Source: Succinatimonas sp. UBA6849 (lineage in GTDB: Bacteria > Pseudomonadota > Gammaproteobacteria > Enterobacterales > Succinivibrionaceae). From it: a stretch of DNA of 57,849 bases. A program made the position numbers and the translations under genes. The first letter of the stretch is position 1; the number at the start of each line of letters is the position of its first letter. Below the pieces are notes generated by a model. The model was not told the DNA's origin. It worked only from the letters and a program-made list of their open reading frames with translations, and made no database searches. Shown here piece by piece: positions 42,692 through 52,097 of this stretch. The stretch is from contig DKDL01000078.1 in assembly GCA_002449335.1 (NCBI GenBank), positions 6,833 through 64,681 on the forward strand. The letters run 5' to 3'.

Positions 42692-43249
42692 ATGTTAAAA
42701 GACGTTCAAAATAAAGCAGAAACACGCATGAATAAAGCTTTAGAAGCTTTAGATGGTCGCCTTTGCAAGATCCGTACAGGTCGTGCTCAGCCTGCTCTTT
42801 TAGATGGTATTATGGTTGACTACTATGGTAGCCCAACCCCATTACGTCAGGTTGCACAGGTTAATGTTGAAGATGCTCGTACCTTAAAGTTAAGCGTATT
42901 CGATAGAAACGCAATTAAGGCAGTTGAAAAGGCTATTCAGCAGTCTGAATTAGGTTTAAACCCTGTAGTTGCAGGTGTTGAAATCCGTGTTCCACTTCCA
43001 CCTTTAACTGAGGAGCGCCGTAAGGAGCTTGTTAAGATTGTTAAGGCTGAAGTTGAGCAGACCAAAGTTGAGATCCGTAACATTCGTCGTGACGCTAATG
43101 CTGAAATCAAAGATCTTCAGAAGAACAAAGAGATCTCTGAGGATGAGCAGCGTTCAGGTGAAGAGAAGATCCAGAAAGCAACTGATGCTTCAATCAAAAA
43201 GTCTGATGATCTGTTAGCTGCAAAGCAGAAAGAGTTAATGGAAATTTAA
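42692..43249 (+). CDS. frr: ribosome recycling factor
   Basis: With EF-G, splits post-termination ribosomes. 185 residues, standard length. Three-helix bundle with IRTGRAQPALLDGIMVDYYG, RTLKLSVFDRNAIKAVEKAI, and PLPPLTEERRKELVKIVKA. GGAG site; 11 bases after pyrH. Confidence 0.97.
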   Translation: MLKDVQNKAETRMNKALEALDGRLCKIRTGRAQPALLDGIMVDYYGSPTPLRQVAQVNVEDARTLKLSVFDRNAIKAVEKAIQQSELGLNPVVAGVEIRVPLPPLTEERRKELVKIVKAEVEQTKVEIRNIRRDANAEIKDLQKNKEISEDEQRSGEEKIQKATDASIKKSDDLLAAKQKELMEI

Positions 43250-43258
43250 TTAGCTCTT

Positions 43259-44020
43259 ATGTCAGATATTTGTGATATTCCGGGGAGCATTACTGCTCCT
43301 CGTCATCTTGCCATTATCATGGATGGCAATGGAAGGTGGGCCTTATCTCGCGGTAAGCAACGTGTCAGTGGACACCGTGAGGGAGCGAACGCCGTTCGAA
43401 GAGTTATAAGTTTATCTGCGCAATTAGGTGTAAAAGAGCTTACACTTTTTGCTTTTTCCAGTGAAAACTGGAAACGTCCTGCCTTAGAAGTTAATGCGCT
43501 GATGACATTGTTCGTTCAAGCCATTAAAAAAGAAAGCAAGTCATTAAAAGAAAACGGCATTAAAACCTGCATTGTAGGTGATAAGTCTCGTTTCCCTGCC
43601 ATCTTACAAGATCAGATTAAGAAAGTAGAAGATCTCACTAAAGACTGTTCTGTAATGAAACTTAACATTGCTGCTAATTATGGCGGCAGGTGGGACATTC
43701 TTCAGGCAACACAGAAACTTTTAAAAAAGTGTACTGAAGAAAATCTAAATTTTAATGAACTTAACGAGGATAGCATCAGTCAAAACTTAAGTGTTCCAAC
43801 TGATGTTGATTTGTTAATTAGAACTGGTGGTGAAAAGCGCATTAGTAACTTTTTAATGTGGCAGGCAGCCTATGCTGAGTTATTTTTCACCGATACCTTA
43901 TGGCCTGACTTTGATAAGAAGGATTTGATTGAAGCTTTTACTTTCTTCAATTCAAGAGAACGCCGTTTTGGTATGACATCAGCTCAAGTTCAGAATAAGG
44001 AAAAGGATAATGCTGACTAG
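43259..44020 (+). CDS. uppS: undecaprenyl diphosphate synthase
   Basis: cis-Prenyltransferase elongating farnesyl diphosphate to the C55 carrier lipid for peptidoglycan and LPS. 253 residues. Catalytic Asp in IIMDGNGRWAL, then GHREGANAVRRVI, LFAFSSENWKRP, RTGGEKRISNFLMWQAAYAE and LWPDFDK. The FPP substrate is made by ispA within the same window. Overlaps cdsA by 11 bases. Confidence 0.97.
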   Translation: MSDICDIPGSITAPRHLAIIMDGNGRWALSRGKQRVSGHREGANAVRRVISLSAQLGVKELTLFAFSSENWKRPALEVNALMTLFVQAIKKESKSLKENGIKTCIVGDKSRFPAILQDQIKKVEDLTKDCSVMKLNIAANYGGRWDILQATQKLLKKCTEENLNFNELNEDSISQNLSVPTDVDLLIRTGGEKRISNFLMWQAAYAELFFTDTLWPDFDKKDLIEAFTFFNSRERRFGMTSAQVQNKEKDNAD

Positions 44021-44870
44021 AATTATTACTGCAGTTGTTCTAATTGCAGCCGTGCTAGCATGGCTTTTTAAAGCTAATTTTGAAATCTTTTCAATGGGTG
44101 CACTTTTCATCTATGCTGTAAGCGCATATGAAATGGGACCTTTATTAGGCTATAAGTCAAGAATTCCCTTTATCATTGTAGCTATTGTTGTAGCTTCTAT
44201 TGCTTTCTTTGTAGCAAATCCTGGATTGTACATCGTAGATGGCATTCCAAAGTTTAGCCAGTATGTTGTAGCTTCAGGTCTAATCGTTTGGTTTGTTTCA
44301 ATTCCTTTATTATTAAAGTTTCCAAAAGATACTGCTTGGCATCAGAACGTAGTATTAAATACAGTAATTGCTGTTCTGATGTTATTACCTTTCTTAGAAG
44401 GTATCTTAATTTTACGTTCAAGCGATTATGCAATTGATTACAATGCAGGTGCTTGTCTAGTTCTTGCTGTAATGGCTCTTGTATGGTGTGCAGATTCTGG
44501 TGCTTACTTTGCAGGCAGATTCTTAGGTAAACACAAAATGTTACCTAACGTAAGTCCTAAAAAGACTGTTGAAGGTTTAGCAGGTGGCATTATCACTGCT
44601 CTAATCGGTTTATATATCTTTGATAAATTAGGCTGGTTTGGTCAGTATTCTCAAAAGCAGGGCGTATTAGTTATCGCTGCTGTAATTACCATTATTTTCT
44701 CAGTAATTGGTGATCTTGTAGAGAGTATGTTCAAGCGTTTAGCAGGGATTAAAGATTCAGGCAAAATCTTTCCAGGTCACGGCGGTATGTTAGACCGTAT
44801 CGATTCACAGTTAGCAGCTGTGCCAGTATTTTTAACTATGGTTTGGCTATTTAGCGGAGAGCTATTCTAA
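44010..44870 (+). CDS. cdsA: phosphatidate cytidylyltransferase
   Basis: Integral membrane enzyme forming CDP-diacylglycerol, the branch point of phospholipid synthesis. 286 residues with about eight membrane spans. The C-terminal CDP-alcohol-synthase signature is intact: GDLVESMFKRLAGIKDSGK, then PGHGGMLDRIDS. Starts within uppS. Confidence 0.96.
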   Translation: MLTRIITAVVLIAAVLAWLFKANFEIFSMGALFIYAVSAYEMGPLLGYKSRIPFIIVAIVVASIAFFVANPGLYIVDGIPKFSQYVVASGLIVWFVSIPLLLKFPKDTAWHQNVVLNTVIAVLMLLPFLEGILILRSSDYAIDYNAGACLVLAVMALVWCADSGAYFAGRFLGKHKMLPNVSPKKTVEGLAGGIITALIGLYIFDKLGWFGQYSQKQGVLVIAAVITIIFSVIGDLVESMFKRLAGIKDSGKIFPGHGGMLDRIDSQLAAVPVFLTMVWLFSGELF

Positions 44871-44872
44871 TT

Positions 44873-46063
44873 ATGCGTAATGTTACCTTATTAGGTGCCA
44901 CAGGCTCTATTGGAACCTCAACTTTAGATGTGTTAAGACGTCATAAAGATGAATTTAAACTTCATGCTGTTGCTGCGTCTTCATCTGTGGATAAAATGGT
45001 AGCAATTGTTCAGGAATTCAAACCTGAACGAGTAGCCTTGCATAATGAAAAAAGCGCAAAAGAGCTTAGTCAAAAACTCAAAGATTTAGGCTTATATACT
45101 GAGGTTTTAGCAGGAGCTTGTGGTGTTGAAGAGGTAGCAGGCGATGGCGCTGCCGATGTTGTAGTAGGTGCAATCGTTGGTGCTGCCGGTCTTAAGCCTG
45201 TAATTGCAGCTGTAAAGACCGGCTGTGTAATTGCTCTTGCGAACAAAGAAGCTTTGGTAATGTCAGGTCAGATCTTCTTTGAAGCTGTGAAAAAGTACGG
45301 TGCAAAAGTTCTGCCAGTAGACAGTGAACACAGTGCAATCTTTCAGTGCTTGCCATATGAAGCTCAAATCAATTTAGGTTACTGCAATCTCAAACAGGCT
45401 AATGTTAATAAGATATTACTTACAGGCTCTGGTGGTCCTTTTAGAGATTCACCTTTAGAGTCACTAAAGACAGTAACTGCTGCTCAGGCAATTGCTCATC
45501 CTGTCTGGTCTATGGGACCTAAGATCTCTGTAGATTCAGCAACCATGATGAACAAAGGCTTAGAGTTCATTGAAGCAAGATATCTTTTCAATGCAACTGA
45601 CGATGACATCAAGGTTGTAATTCATCCACAGTCTGTAATTCACTCAATGGTGTCATTTACAGATGGTGCAATCTTAGCTCAGTTAGGTCAGCCTGATATG
45701 AGAACTCCTATTGCTGTAGCTTTAGGTTTTCCACAGAGATTAACCTCAGGCGTGGATATGCTTGATTTTGAAAAATTATCAGAGCTTACCTTCAGATCAC
45801 CTGATTTTGTGCGTTATCCATGCTTAAAGCTTGCAATGCAGGCAAGTAAATCAGGTCAGGGAGCTACTACCTGTCTTAATGCAGCCAACGAAGTTGCAGT
45901 TGATGCCTTTTTACACAATCAAATTGCTTATCTTGATATTGCAAAAGTTGTTGATGGTGTATTGCAAAAGGCAAATGTAGGTTCATTATCAAGCATTGAT
46001 GAAGTCTTAGAGACAGACAGAAAAGCAAGAGAAATTGCTAAATCAATCGTAGGAGCTATTTAA
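44873..46063 (+). CDS. dxr: 1-deoxy-D-xylulose 5-phosphate reductoisomerase
   Basis: Second enzyme of the MEP pathway (NADPH-dependent). 396 residues. NADPH motif LGATGSIGTSTL, ALANKEALVMSG, metal ligands in LPVDSEHSAIFQ, TGSGGPFR, and SVDSATMMNKGLEFIEA with HPQSVIHSMV. Its stop overlaps the rseP start by one base. Confidence 0.97.
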   Translation: MRNVTLLGATGSIGTSTLDVLRRHKDEFKLHAVAASSSVDKMVAIVQEFKPERVALHNEKSAKELSQKLKDLGLYTEVLAGACGVEEVAGDGAADVVVGAIVGAAGLKPVIAAVKTGCVIALANKEALVMSGQIFFEAVKKYGAKVLPVDSEHSAIFQCLPYEAQINLGYCNLKQANVNKILLTGSGGPFRDSPLESLKTVTAAQAIAHPVWSMGPKISVDSATMMNKGLEFIEARYLFNATDDDIKVVIHPQSVIHSMVSFTDGAILAQLGQPDMRTPIAVALGFPQRLTSGVDMLDFEKLSELTFRSPDFVRYPCLKLAMQASKSGQGATTCLNAANEVAVDAFLHNQIAYLDIAKVVDGVLQKANVGSLSSIDEVLETDRKAREIAKSIVGAI

Positions 46064-47424
46064 TGTTAGGTATTCTAGGTGGTCTGTTTTATTTTTTGAT
46101 TGCTTTGGGAATACTTGTAACTATTCACGAGTTAGGCCACTTTTTAGCAGCTAAAGCTTGTGGAGTGAAAGTTCTTAGATTTTCATTAGGATTTGGTCCT
46201 ATCCTCTTTAAGAAAAAGGGCAAAGACAACTGTGAGTATGCTATCAGTGCTATCCCATTAGGTGGATATGTAAAGATGGAAGGCGAGAATACTCCTGTTG
46301 AGGATAAAAGCTCATTACCTGAAGGTTCATACAAGTCTAAAAAAGTATGGCAAAGAGCTATTATTATCTTTGCTGGTCCCTTCTTTAATCTGGTGCTGGC
46401 AGTATTTTTATTTACATATATCAATATGTCAGGTATCACTCAACTGTTGCCTGTTGTAGGTGATGTAAAACCAGATTCAATTGCTCAAACCTCAGGTTTT
46501 AAAGATAACGACTTAATCGAAGATATTAACGGTAAAGATATCACCTCATGGAAAGATGTGATGTACGAGTTAGTAGAGATCATGGGGTCTAGCACTCCTG
46601 CATCTGTTACTGTGTCTTCAGATTTAGGCAGTGGTCAGAAGAGAGTTTTGTCACTAGATGCAAGCTCGGTTATTTTAAACAGAAATGAATCACCAATTGA
46701 AAAAGTTGGCCTTACTCCATGCTTTGGTAAGATTAAGACGACTTTAGCTATGGTAGAACCAGGATCTCCTGCTCAAAAAGCATCTCTACAAAAAGGCGAT
46801 GAGATTGAAAAGGTAAATGGAGCAGAGGTAACTTCATGGTACCGTATTGTAGACATGATCCATGATTCTAACGGTGCTCCTTTAAATCTTGTGGTAAACA
46901 GAGATGGATCTTTATACCAGACTACGGTATTACCTGAAAATAAGTACTCTGAAAAGACTAAAAAGACCGTACCTTATGTAGGTATTGCTCCAGAGTATGA
47001 GCCAATCCCAAGCCTTAGAAAGACCACAAAATATGGTCTAGTAGATGGCATGATAAAAGCTGTAGCAGATTCAGCTTCCATGGCAAAACTTGTTTTAGTA
47101 TCTACTTATAAACTGGCAAACGGCACCATTTCAGCTGACAATATCTCAGGTCCGATTGCGATTGCTCAGGGCGCAAAAGAGAGTGCAAGTTTCGGTTTTA
47201 AAATCTTTATAAGTTTTTTAGCTGCTATTAGTGTAAACTTAGGTATTCTCAATTTGATGCCAATTCCAGTTTTAGATGGCGGTCAGCTTTTATTTTTGGC
47301 TTATGAAGCAATAATGCGAAAAGAGCCTAGTGCAAGAACCCAGATGGTTCTTACATCATTCGGTGCAGCAATACTGCTGACAATGATGATTTTTGCAGTA
47401 TTTAATGATATCAAAGGTTTTTAG
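46063..47424 (+). CDS. rseP: RIP metalloprotease RseP
   Basis: Site-2 intramembrane zinc protease. It cleaves anti-sigma factor RseA in the envelope-stress cascade and removes signal-peptide remnants. 453 residues. Active site H22-E-L-G-H26 in the first helix (VTIHELGHFLAA), two periplasmic PDZ domains (KPDSIAQTSGFKDNDLI and PGSPAQKASLQKGDEI), and the third zinc ligand in NLMPIPVLDGGQ. The residue numbers of the HExxH match E. coli. The target anti-sigma factor is not in the window. Confidence 0.97.
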   Translation: MLGILGGLFYFLIALGILVTIHELGHFLAAKACGVKVLRFSLGFGPILFKKKGKDNCEYAISAIPLGGYVKMEGENTPVEDKSSLPEGSYKSKKVWQRAIIIFAGPFFNLVLAVFLFTYINMSGITQLLPVVGDVKPDSIAQTSGFKDNDLIEDINGKDITSWKDVMYELVEIMGSSTPASVTVSSDLGSGQKRVLSLDASSVILNRNESPIEKVGLTPCFGKIKTTLAMVEPGSPAQKASLQKGDEIEKVNGAEVTSWYRIVDMIHDSNGAPLNLVVNRDGSLYQTTVLPENKYSEKTKKTVPYVGIAPEYEPIPSLRKTTKYGLVDGMIKAVADSASMAKLVLVSTYKLANGTISADNISGPIAIAQGAKESASFGFKIFISFLAAISVNLGILNLMPIPVLDGGQLLFLAYEAIMRKEPSARTQMVLTSFGAAILLTMMIFAVFNDIKGF

Positions 47425-47450
47425 ATAGCTGATTTATCATGGCAACCTTA

Positions 47451-47479
47451 AAAAAACAGACTTTAAAAGCTGTTTTTTT
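47451..47479 (+). terminator. terminator between rseP and bamA
   Basis: AAAAAACAG (47451-47459) pairs with CTGTTTTTT (47470-47478), 27 bases after the rseP stop; a T-run forms the 3' side. It suggests bamA has its own promoter in the 65 bases that follow, where I see no clear -35/-10 pair. Confidence 0.65.
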
Positions 47480-47544
47480 GAGATTTTTTTGTTATTTTAG
47501 CTAGGCAAGTTCAAAATCACTTAAACAAACAGTTTGGTTTTACA

Positions 47545-49944
47545 ATGAAAAGAAGAACTTTTATTAAGACAGCAGCCTTAAGTGCAGCAGTTGCAGCAGC
47601 AATTGCAACTCCTCAAGTAGTAAGTGCTGCAGGTGATCCTGTTATTTCTAACATTCAGATCCGCGGTCTGAATCGTGTATCAAAAGGTGCAGTTTTATTA
47701 GCATTGCCAGTTAAAGAAGGCGATGTAATGACACCTCAAAATACCGCTTTAGCTATGCAACAGTTATATGCAACTGGCGATTTTGATGATGTTAAGCTGT
47801 CACGTGATGGTGATACTTTCATTGTTACCGTAAAAGAAAGACCTACCATTGGTGCTGTTGATTTCTCTGGTAATAACAACATCAAAAAAGAAGATCTTGA
47901 GAAGATCATCAATCAGCAGGGCATCCGCGTAGGCGAAGCTTTAAATACCCAATCACTAAACCAAATTCAAAAATCTTTAGAGGATTTCTACCATTCATCA
48001 GGTATGTACCAGGCTAAGGTAAATACCGTTATTACTCAGCTACCTAGAAACCGTGTTGATATCAAGATTGAAATTACCGAAGGTAAGGCTGCTGAAATTC
48101 AGCAGATCAACATCGTAGGTAACAAATCATTTGATGAAGACGTGCTCTTAGCTCAGATGCAGTTACGTGATGATGTTCCATGGTGGAACTTCATGGCTAA
48201 TCAGAGATTTAACGGTCAGAAATTCCGCGCAGACTTGGAAGCTTTAAAGACCTTCTATATGGATAGAGGTTTTGTGAACTTCAAAGTTGATTCAACTTCA
48301 GTTGAACTTACCCCGGATAGAAAGGGTATTTACTTAACTATCGCTATTGATGAAGGCGAGCGTTACAAGGTTCATTCATTCTCAGTTCGTGGTGATACCT
48401 TAAAGTATGGTGCTGAGTTAAATGAAGCTATTACCTTACATGAAGGTGAAATTTACAATCAGCGTCGTGTAACCGAAAACGAAAAGACTTTAGCTTCTAT
48501 CTTAGGTAAATACGGTTATGCAAACTCAGAGGTTAAGGCTTTCCCAATTTACAATGATAAAGAGAAGACTGTTGATTTAAACTTTAACGTAAATCCAGGT
48601 TCTCGTGTTCATGTATCTCAGGTTTTAATTACAGGTAATGATTCAACAGATGATACTGTAATCAGACGTGAATTAAGACAGATGGATGGCTCATGGTTGT
48701 CATCTGAAGCTATTGAGGTATCAAAGACCAGATTAAATCGTACTGGTTACTTTGAGACTGTAGATGTAACTACAGAGAACGTTGGTGCAACTGATGATAC
48801 AGTTAACGTTAACACCAAGGTTAAAGAGCGTCCTACAGGTTCTATCTCTGGTGGTATCGGTATTGGTACTGACTCAGGCTTAACCATTCAGGCAAGTATT
48901 TCTCAGAACAACCTCTTCGGTTGGGGTACAAGAGCAAATATTACCTCTTACGAGAACGACTATAGAAAGCATATGGAAATTGGTTATACCGATCCATACT
49001 TTACTGTAGATAACGTAAGCTTAGGTGGCAGATTATACTTAGATAAGTATGATGGTGATGATGACGATGATGTTGTAGATTATACCAATCATACTTATGG
49101 TGCTACCTTCAACCTAGGCTACCCAATTTCTGAAAACTGGTTTGTTAACTACAACCTAGGTATTGAGAAATCTAAGATTAAGAATAACGGTACCCGTTTC
49201 GAGCAGTCAGATGTGTTCTTTAACATGTATTCAAAGGATGCTACCCGTTCAGTAAACTTCTTAGACTACAAGCTAGGCTTTGATATTACCCATAACAGTC
49301 TTGATAAAGGTGTGTTCCCAACTTCAGGTAACAAGCAGACCGTATCTTTAACTGCTACTACACCTAATTCAGATATGCACTATTACAAGGCTACTGCTGA
49401 GACCTACCATTACTTCCCAATTGATATGTACCATGAGTACGTATTCACTGTTCGCGGTCGAATCGGTTATGGTAATGGTTACAGATCAAAGAATGGCGTA
49501 AGAGAAATTCTTCCATTCTTCGATAACTTCTCATTAGGTGGTTCAGAGTGGATGAGAGGCTTTAGTCGTAACTCAATTGGTCCTCGTGCATTGTATAAGT
49601 ACCCAACAGTTGATGCTTACTACGAGTCATCAACCTCAGTTGGTGGTAACGCATTCTGGACAGCTACAGCTGAATTTGTAATTCCAACCCCATTAGTAGC
49701 AGAAGCTTATAAGAGCAGCGTAAGATCAGCTGTATTCTTCGATGCTGGTGCTCTATGGGATACCCGTTCAAAGATGTACACTGTTGATTACTCAGATCCA
49801 GGTAAATACCGTACTTCTATAGGTTTTGCTTTAACTTGGATGTCTCCTATGGGACCTCTATCATTTAATCTAGCTAAAGCAATCAAGAAGTATGATGGTG
49901 ATGATACCCAGCAGTTCAATTTCAACATCGGAAGCAGTTTCTAA
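47545..49944 (+). CDS. bamA: outer membrane protein assembly factor BamA
   Basis: Core of the beta-barrel assembly machinery. 799 residues: signal peptide, five POTRA domains (from ISNIQIRGLNRVSKG to about residue 420) and a 16-strand barrel ending in Phe (NIGSSF). The lid-loop motif is MRGF (WMRGFSRN) where most homologs have VRGF. An acidic loop (DGDDDDDVVD) sits between early barrel strands. The signal peptide begins MKRRTFIKTAALSAA, which fits the twin-arginine consensus and is unusual for BamA. Followed 15 bases later by skp, the usual partner. Confidence 0.96.
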   Translation: MKRRTFIKTAALSAAVAAAIATPQVVSAAGDPVISNIQIRGLNRVSKGAVLLALPVKEGDVMTPQNTALAMQQLYATGDFDDVKLSRDGDTFIVTVKERPTIGAVDFSGNNNIKKEDLEKIINQQGIRVGEALNTQSLNQIQKSLEDFYHSSGMYQAKVNTVITQLPRNRVDIKIEITEGKAAEIQQINIVGNKSFDEDVLLAQMQLRDDVPWWNFMANQRFNGQKFRADLEALKTFYMDRGFVNFKVDSTSVELTPDRKGIYLTIAIDEGERYKVHSFSVRGDTLKYGAELNEAITLHEGEIYNQRRVTENEKTLASILGKYGYANSEVKAFPIYNDKEKTVDLNFNVNPGSRVHVSQVLITGNDSTDDTVIRRELRQMDGSWLSSEAIEVSKTRLNRTGYFETVDVTTENVGATDDTVNVNTKVKERPTGSISGGIGIGTDSGLTIQASISQNNLFGWGTRANITSYENDYRKHMEIGYTDPYFTVDNVSLGGRLYLDKYDGDDDDDVVDYTNHTYGATFNLGYPISENWFVNYNLGIEKSKIKNNGTRFEQSDVFFNMYSKDATRSVNFLDYKLGFDITHNSLDKGVFPTSGNKQTVSLTATTPNSDMHYYKATAETYHYFPIDMYHEYVFTVRGRIGYGNGYRSKNGVREILPFFDNFSLGGSEWMRGFSRNSIGPRALYKYPTVDAYYESSTSVGGNAFWTATAEFVIPTPLVAEAYKSSVRSAVFFDAGALWDTRSKMYTVDYSDPGKYRTSIGFALTWMSPMGPLSFNLAKAIKKYDGDDTQQFNFNIGSSF

Positions 49945-49959
49945 AAGTAGGAGTAAAAA

Positions 49960-50544
49960 ATGTTAAAAAAATTATTACTAGCATCTGCAATTTCAATGGC
50001 TTTAATTTCAACCTCAACTTATGCAGCAGACGCTGCTGATGCAGGTAAGACAGAGCAGGCAGCTAAGAAGTCAGCAACAAATATTGCAGTTGTAAATCTC
50101 CGTTTAATCATGGCAGAGCTTCCACAGGCAAAGGCTGAGTCTGAAGCAATGCAGAAAGAATTTGGTCCTCGTTCTGAAGAATTACAGAAGATCCAGCAGG
50201 AAGGCGCTAAGTTAGAAGCTGAATTACAGAAGTCACAGGGCGACAAGGCAACTGAGCTTCAGCGTAAATTAGCTAAGTTAAAGGCTGACTACGACTTAAA
50301 GGGTCAGGCTTTACAGGAAGATTCTCAGAAGAGACAGCGTGAAGCTGAGATGAAGCTAGGCAAGTTAATCCAGACTGCTATTGATAGAATCGCTAAAGAG
50401 CGTGGTATCGAGTTAGTAATTCGTGGTGAGTCAGTTGTATTCGCATCAGATGCTGTAGATATTTCTGATGAAGTTATCGCAAGAGCTTCAAAGCTAAAGC
50501 CAGCTAAGAAAGAGAACAAAGACAACAAGGATAGCAAGAAATAA
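49960..50544 (+). CDS. skp: periplasmic chaperone Skp (OmpH)
   Basis: Trimeric jellyfish-shaped chaperone that carries unfolded outer membrane proteins to BamA. 194 residues: Sec signal cleaved after TYAA or TYA (about residue 22-23), a short beta-forming core (IAVVNLRLIMAELPQA), two long charged helices forming the tentacles (about residues 55-130), and a C-terminal ERGIELVIRGESVVF strand. An extra Lys/Asn/Asp tail follows the family core. Confidence 0.94.
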   Translation: MLKKLLLASAISMALISTSTYAADAADAGKTEQAAKKSATNIAVVNLRLIMAELPQAKAESEAMQKEFGPRSEELQKIQQEGAKLEAELQKSQGDKATELQRKLAKLKADYDLKGQALQEDSQKRQREAEMKLGKLIQTAIDRIAKERGIELVIRGESVVFASDAVDISDEVIARASKLKPAKKENKDNKDSKK

Positions 50545-50561
50545 TTAACAGGAATTAATCT

Positions 50562-51593
50562 ATGCTGTTAAAAGATATTGCAGAGAAACTTGGTGCAAAG
50601 CTAATTGGCAATGGTGAAATTGAAATTACTCATGTTGCCAATTTAAAGACTGCAAAAGAAAAAGAAATCAGCTTTTTATCAGATCCTAAATACAGAGCAG
50701 TATTAAGCGAGTCTCATGCTGGTGCAGTGATCTTAAAAGAAGAAGATGTACCACATGCTAAATGTGCTGTATTAGTAATGAAGGATCCTTATGTTGGCTT
50801 TGCTAAAGTAGCTCAGTTACTAGATACAACCCCAGCTATTGCCACAGGTGTAGACAGCTCTGCTGTAATCTCTCCTGAGGCTACAATTGGTAAGAATGTA
50901 TCTATTGGACCTAATGTTAATATTCAGGCTGGTGCTGTAATTGGAGATAACGTTCAGTTAGGTGCTAATGTTGTAATTGGTCCTAAAGCAAAAGTTGGCA
51001 ATAACACAAAGCTGTATCCTAATGTTAGCCTTTACCATGATTGTGTAATTGGCGACAACTGCTTGGTTCAGTCAGGTACTGTAATTGGCGGTGACGGTTT
51101 TGGTTATGCAAATGAGCGTGGTGAGTGGATTAAGATCCCTCAGACCGGTCGTGTAGTAATCGGCAACAGAGTTGAAATCGGTGCTTGTACCTGTATCGAC
51201 CGTGGTGCTATTGATGATACTGTTATTGAAGATAACGTAATTATTGATAACCTCTGCCAGATTGCTCACAACGTTCATATTGGCTATGGAACAGCTGTTG
51301 CAGGTGGTACCACCTTTGCCGGTTCTGTAACCATCGGAAAATACTGTATAATTGGCGGTACTTCTGTATTTAATGGTCATATTAGCATCTGTGATGGTGT
51401 AACCATCAGCGGTATGTGTATGGTAATGCGTTCTATTGATAAGCCAGGTATCTACTCATCAGGTATTCCTGCTCAGACCAATAAGGAATGGCGCATTACT
51501 GCAGCAAGAACTCTACATATTAACGAAATGTATCATCGTTTATCTGCTCTTGAGGAACAGGTAGAGTCTTTGACCAAGCAATTAAAGCAATAA
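50562..51593 (+). CDS. lpxD: UDP-3-O-(3-hydroxyacyl)glucosamine N-acyltransferase
   Basis: Third step of lipid A synthesis. 343 residues: N-terminal uridine-binding domain (residues 1-100, EKEISFLSDPKYR), a left-handed beta-helix of hexapeptide repeats with catalytic His in CQIAHNVHIG, and a C-terminal helix. The conserved GGDGFGYANERGEWIKIPQ stretch is complete. Confidence 0.97.
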   Translation: MLLKDIAEKLGAKLIGNGEIEITHVANLKTAKEKEISFLSDPKYRAVLSESHAGAVILKEEDVPHAKCAVLVMKDPYVGFAKVAQLLDTTPAIATGVDSSAVISPEATIGKNVSIGPNVNIQAGAVIGDNVQLGANVVIGPKAKVGNNTKLYPNVSLYHDCVIGDNCLVQSGTVIGGDGFGYANERGEWIKIPQTGRVVIGNRVEIGACTCIDRGAIDDTVIEDNVIIDNLCQIAHNVHIGYGTAVAGGTTFAGSVTIGKYCIIGGTSVFNGHISICDGVTISGMCMVMRSIDKPGIYSSGIPAQTNKEWRITAARTLHINEMYHRLSALEEQVESLTKQLKQ

Positions 51594-51611
51594 AATAGAA
51601 AAGGTGATTAA

Positions 51612-52076
51612 ATGACTGATACTGTAGAAAATAAGCATACATTAGATGTTGAGCAGATCATGGCTCTGTTACCACACAGATACCCATTTTTAATGATCGA
51701 CAGAGTTGTAGACTATTCAATTACCGAAGAGCACAAAACTTTAAGAGCAATTAAGAACATTACTTTTAATGAGCCTTTCTTCCAGGGCCATTTCCCTGGC
51801 AAGCCAATTTTACCTGGTGTGCTGATTTTAGAGGCTATGGCTCAGGCTACCGGTATCTTAGCTTTTACCATGGTTGGCAAGCCAAACGATGGTGAGCTAT
51901 ATTATTTTGCTGCAATCGATCATGCTCGTTTCAAGAGACCTGTAGTACCAGGTGACCAGTTAGTTCTTGATGTTGAATACTTCAAGGAAAAGCGTGGTAT
52001 TGCTTCATTTAGCGGTGTTGCAAGTGTTGACGGCAAGGTAGTTTGCACAGCTGATTTAATGTGCGCTAAACACTAA
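51612..52076 (+). CDS. fabZ: 3-hydroxyacyl-ACP dehydratase FabZ
   Basis: Hot-dog-fold dehydratase of fatty acid elongation, which shares its hydroxyacyl-ACP substrate pool with LpxA and LpxD. 154 residues. Catalytic His and Glu lie in FQGHFPGKPILPGVLILEA; LLPHRYPFLMIDRV near the N-terminus is typical. AAGG site 7 bases upstream. Confidence 0.97.
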   Translation: MTDTVENKHTLDVEQIMALLPHRYPFLMIDRVVDYSITEEHKTLRAIKNITFNEPFFQGHFPGKPILPGVLILEAMAQATGILAFTMVGKPNDGELYYFAAIDHARFKRPVVPGDQLVLDVEYFKEKRGIASFSGVASVDGKVVCTADLMCAKH

Positions 52077-52097
52077 TCATCAAAAGGGTAAAAGACA

